A DNA stretch of 64,000 nucleotides from the NCBI RefSeq assembly GCF_964355755.1, contig NC_092680.1, positions 935,001 to 999,000 on the forward strand, written 5' to 3'. The notes under the pieces were generated by a model. The model ran no database searches and was not told the origin of the DNA. It saw only the letters and a list, made by a program, of their open reading frames with translations. This document shows, piece after piece, positions 61,387-64,000 of this stretch. A program made the position numbers and the translations under genes. Numbering within the stretch: the stretch's first letter is position 1; each line of letters begins with the position of its first letter. This DNA is from Antedon mediterranea (taxonomy: Eukaryota; Echinodermata; Crinoidea; Comatulida; Antedonidae).

Positions 61387-64000
61387 ATGGTGGACCCAAA
61401 TCAAGCCCTTTTTTCTGCAGACGATGGTACCTTCATTTCAGTTCCCGAGAAAGAAAAACTGTTAAATAACCATAAGGCCAATGATGTGGCATCTCTTCAA
61501 ATAACTCTTGAAAATGATGACTTGAAGCAAAAATCAGAAGTTTGGAACGAGTAAGTATGCCCCCTCTTAGGCCTAGGCTAGGCCTCCTAATATTATCTAC
61601 GAGGAATGAAGGTTGTGGGGACACACAGCTGTTTTTCAGGCGAAAGATTATGCCAGTGACATGTATATATGGCCTAGGCCTAGTCATCAATACTACTAGG
61701 GTTAGTAAATGGACGTATTCAGTAGTATTTACATGTGCTGTTTGTATCATGAAGGTCTGGCATGGCAGACAGTAATAAATGCCAAAGTTTACATTTTTTT
61801 AAATATCTTTTTTTTAATTTTGTGTTTGATATCAAATAAAATAAAACAATATTTAGATGTTGACATGACATATGATATATAGGTAGGTAGTCTATTATTT
61901 ATTAAGATTTAAGGTCTCTAGCTACATAGTTTACTTTTATTTATAGCAAAGAACAATGGCAGTGGATGATATCATTGTTTATTGGCACCACGTTGCTTTA
62001 TGCTCAAAGGACGGCTTTACCAGTTTGTGCGGTCAGTGTTTCCAGCGAATTTGGATGGGACAAAGCGCAGACGGTAGGTATTTTTTGTTTGTAGGTGACA
62101 TTTATTTTACAAATGTAACAACTTGACTTCAATTGGTATTCATTTTTAAAATAAATTGTGGCAAATTAACTATGCCTGTGTGTGCATTTTTCGTCCGGTT
62201 AAAAATGTTACATTGTATACTGCTTTTCTTTTTAGGGTCTTGTACTAAGCTGCTTCTTCTGGGGTTATACATTGACCCAGGTTGTCGGAGGTTATACTAG
62301 CGATAAGGTCGGCGGTGATCAGGTGATCTCAGCGGCCATGTTGGTAACAGGTATCATCACATTGATTACACCAGAAGCAGCGTACTACTTTGATGATAAA
62401 TCAAGCACAATGCTTCTTCTTATATTGCTTAGATTTTTCATGGGTGTTACTCAAGGTAAGATGGTTGAGTATTTAAGATAAGCACTCTACTTGTAACAAG
62501 AACATAATATCAAATTTGATCCATATTAATTATTATCATCAAAAACTACATTATAAACCACAATAAGTACTGTCGTTGGATAAAATGTTGTTATCTGGAA
62601 AATAAAGTTAAAAATTAATGTTTATAATATTTATTATTATAAAAACTCCAGATTGCTACACAGATGGAAGCAAAAAACCCAACTACTCTTTGTGTGTTCA
62701 ATATCTGCTCACTGCACTAATACCAATATCACCTATTTATTAATGAAAATATCATACAGTACATGCAAATGTCCCAACACATGCTTTAACTATCATCACT
62801 GAATGGCTGTTTTGAAATGAAAATTTTCTTTTCTCTAATTTAAAATGCTATTTCATTTTTTTCATTTCATAGTAACATTTATTTCCTTCTTAATATACAA
62901 TATATAAATAATACAATACAAAATTCATAACGAGAACTAAGGTAGTTAAAACAATACAATTTTTTTTTTCATCTTTAAAATGAATAAAACAATATATATA
63001 TATATATACAAATTTGATTCAATTAAATTTCTTTTATTTCGATTCATCCATATAAAAAAAAAAATAAAAAACAAACAAATTTGCAAACGCTAAGCTTAAA
63101 TATATAGAATACTCCTCTATCTACAATACATGTTTTTATTTATTAATTACAGCAGTACTGATCTTGTGTTGTTTTTTTTAGCATTTCATTATCCTGGAAT
63201 GACGAGTCTAATGTACAAGAGGGCGCAACCTGAAGACCGCTCCCGTGTAATTGGAATAGTTTACTCAAGTGGTTACGCTGGGTAAGAACATTATTATCAA
63301 ATGTCCACCTTTATTTTTCTCTATTTAATTATTGTGCAGTGACCTCATTGTAATTGTTTTTTTTTTCTATTTTGTTAATGTTGCTCTTTATTTCTAGACT
63401 TATTTTGACCGCTATCAACATTTATATATATTTATTTATAAGGAAATATATGTATTATTTGTTGAAAATCAATAAACAACAACGACATATTGCCAATGAA
63501 TAATTAATAATATGTTGTATGTAATTATGTTTTTTACATTGGTAGCTGGGTTTAAATATAGCATTATATATTATAATATAGTAATAACAAATAAATTAAA
63601 GCATACAAATAAATAATAAGATGTATATTGTTGCATTTTGTCTCCTAAAGACAATATGTTGTAAATTCACAACATTATTTTTGGCATTGGGCCAATTTAT
63701 TTGTTTTGCATGAAGTACTGATATTGGTGTTAATACACATTTATGTTGCTTTTTAACTACGTAGTATAAGTAAAAATTGCCATATTATTTCTAAATCCTC
63801 TAAATTAATCAACTATTCAAACAAATATTAATGCAATACTTTAATACCAAAAGAGTATTTTCTTAAATGTTGTATTTTTTGGGGAATTAACTGCAAAATA
63901 TCTTTAATTAATGATTTTAATTTGTTTATTTTCAGAACTGTTTTATCTGGAAGTTTAGGATCTGTTTTACTGGAAGTATTTGATTGGCATGTAGTGTTTC
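61387..64000 (+). CDS. SLC17A9: SLC17A9-like vesicular nucleotide transporter, 5' part (cut by window edge)
   Basis: Major-facilitator anion transporter of the SLC17 family; its best match by recall is VNUT/SLC17A9, which loads ATP into vesicles. Exons: 61387-61550, 61947-62073, 62236-62455, 63182-63281, 63936-64000 (continues beyond the window). About 225 of an expected 430-450 residues are visible. An acidic N terminus (MVDPNQALFSADDGTFIS) precedes TM1 with the family Arg (LLYAQRTALPVCAVS), then WGYTLTQVVGGYTSDKVGG (the TM2-3 loop signature), LLLILLRFFMGVTQ, YPGMTSLMYKRAQPEDRS and GSLGSVLLEVFDW. All junctions are in phase. The start is the first ATG in frame; a 5' noncoding exon is likely upstream, near 60.1-60.2 kb. 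Confidence 0.88.

Overview
The window looks like AT-rich nuclear DNA from an invertebrate animal, most likely a deuterostome of echinoderm type. Genes are split by GT-AG introns, and families of short inverted-repeat (MITE-like) elements, minisatellites and tRNA-derived SINEs are scattered throughout. The palindromic word TAGGCCTA is conspicuously common. No rRNA, functional tRNA, CRISPR array, operon or virus was seen. The taxon is an inference from gene families and repeat style; I ran no search.

Layout. (1) 1-23.4 kb: no recognisable gene. This stretch is dominated by tandem repeats (units of 13, 19, 20, 26, 28-29, 35, 43 and 50 bp) and MITE-like elements. (2) 23462-37921, plus strand: a complete 14-exon orthologue of protein bark beetle (bark/Anakonda), a very large single-pass adhesion protein. 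All exon junctions keep phase and give about 3169 aa. It contains three repeated modules of beta-helix leader, SRCR, beta-helix, CUB-like segment and beta-helix (the third SRCR and CUB are followed by a last helix), then a C-type-lectin-like domain, EGF, cadherin-like region, EGF, SEA domain with an apparent G/S autoproteolysis site, one membrane helix and a short tail. (3) 40631-44968, plus: an 8-exon secreted enzyme of 380 aa with two somatomedin-B domains, a glycine linker and an EndoU (XendoU) RNase domain. Its introns and flanks are packed with MITE-like copies. (4) 47030-54770, minus: an 11-coding-exon SGK3-type kinase of 490 aa (PX domain plus AGC kinase). (5) 61387-64000, plus: the first five coding exons of an SLC17A9-like (vesicular nucleotide transporter) gene, cut by the window edge and divergent from the SGK3 gene.

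The four genes do not form an obvious pathway. The sequence shows an ordinary animal gene neighbourhood in a repeat-rich region. The observations I find most worth checking are the juxtamembrane EGF/cadherin-like/EGF/SEA block of the Bark orthologue with a candidate self-cleavage site, the dense nested MITE cluster around the EndoU gene, and a large inverted repeat just upstream of the SLC17A9-like start codon. I did not find convincing evidence of a wholly new biological system.
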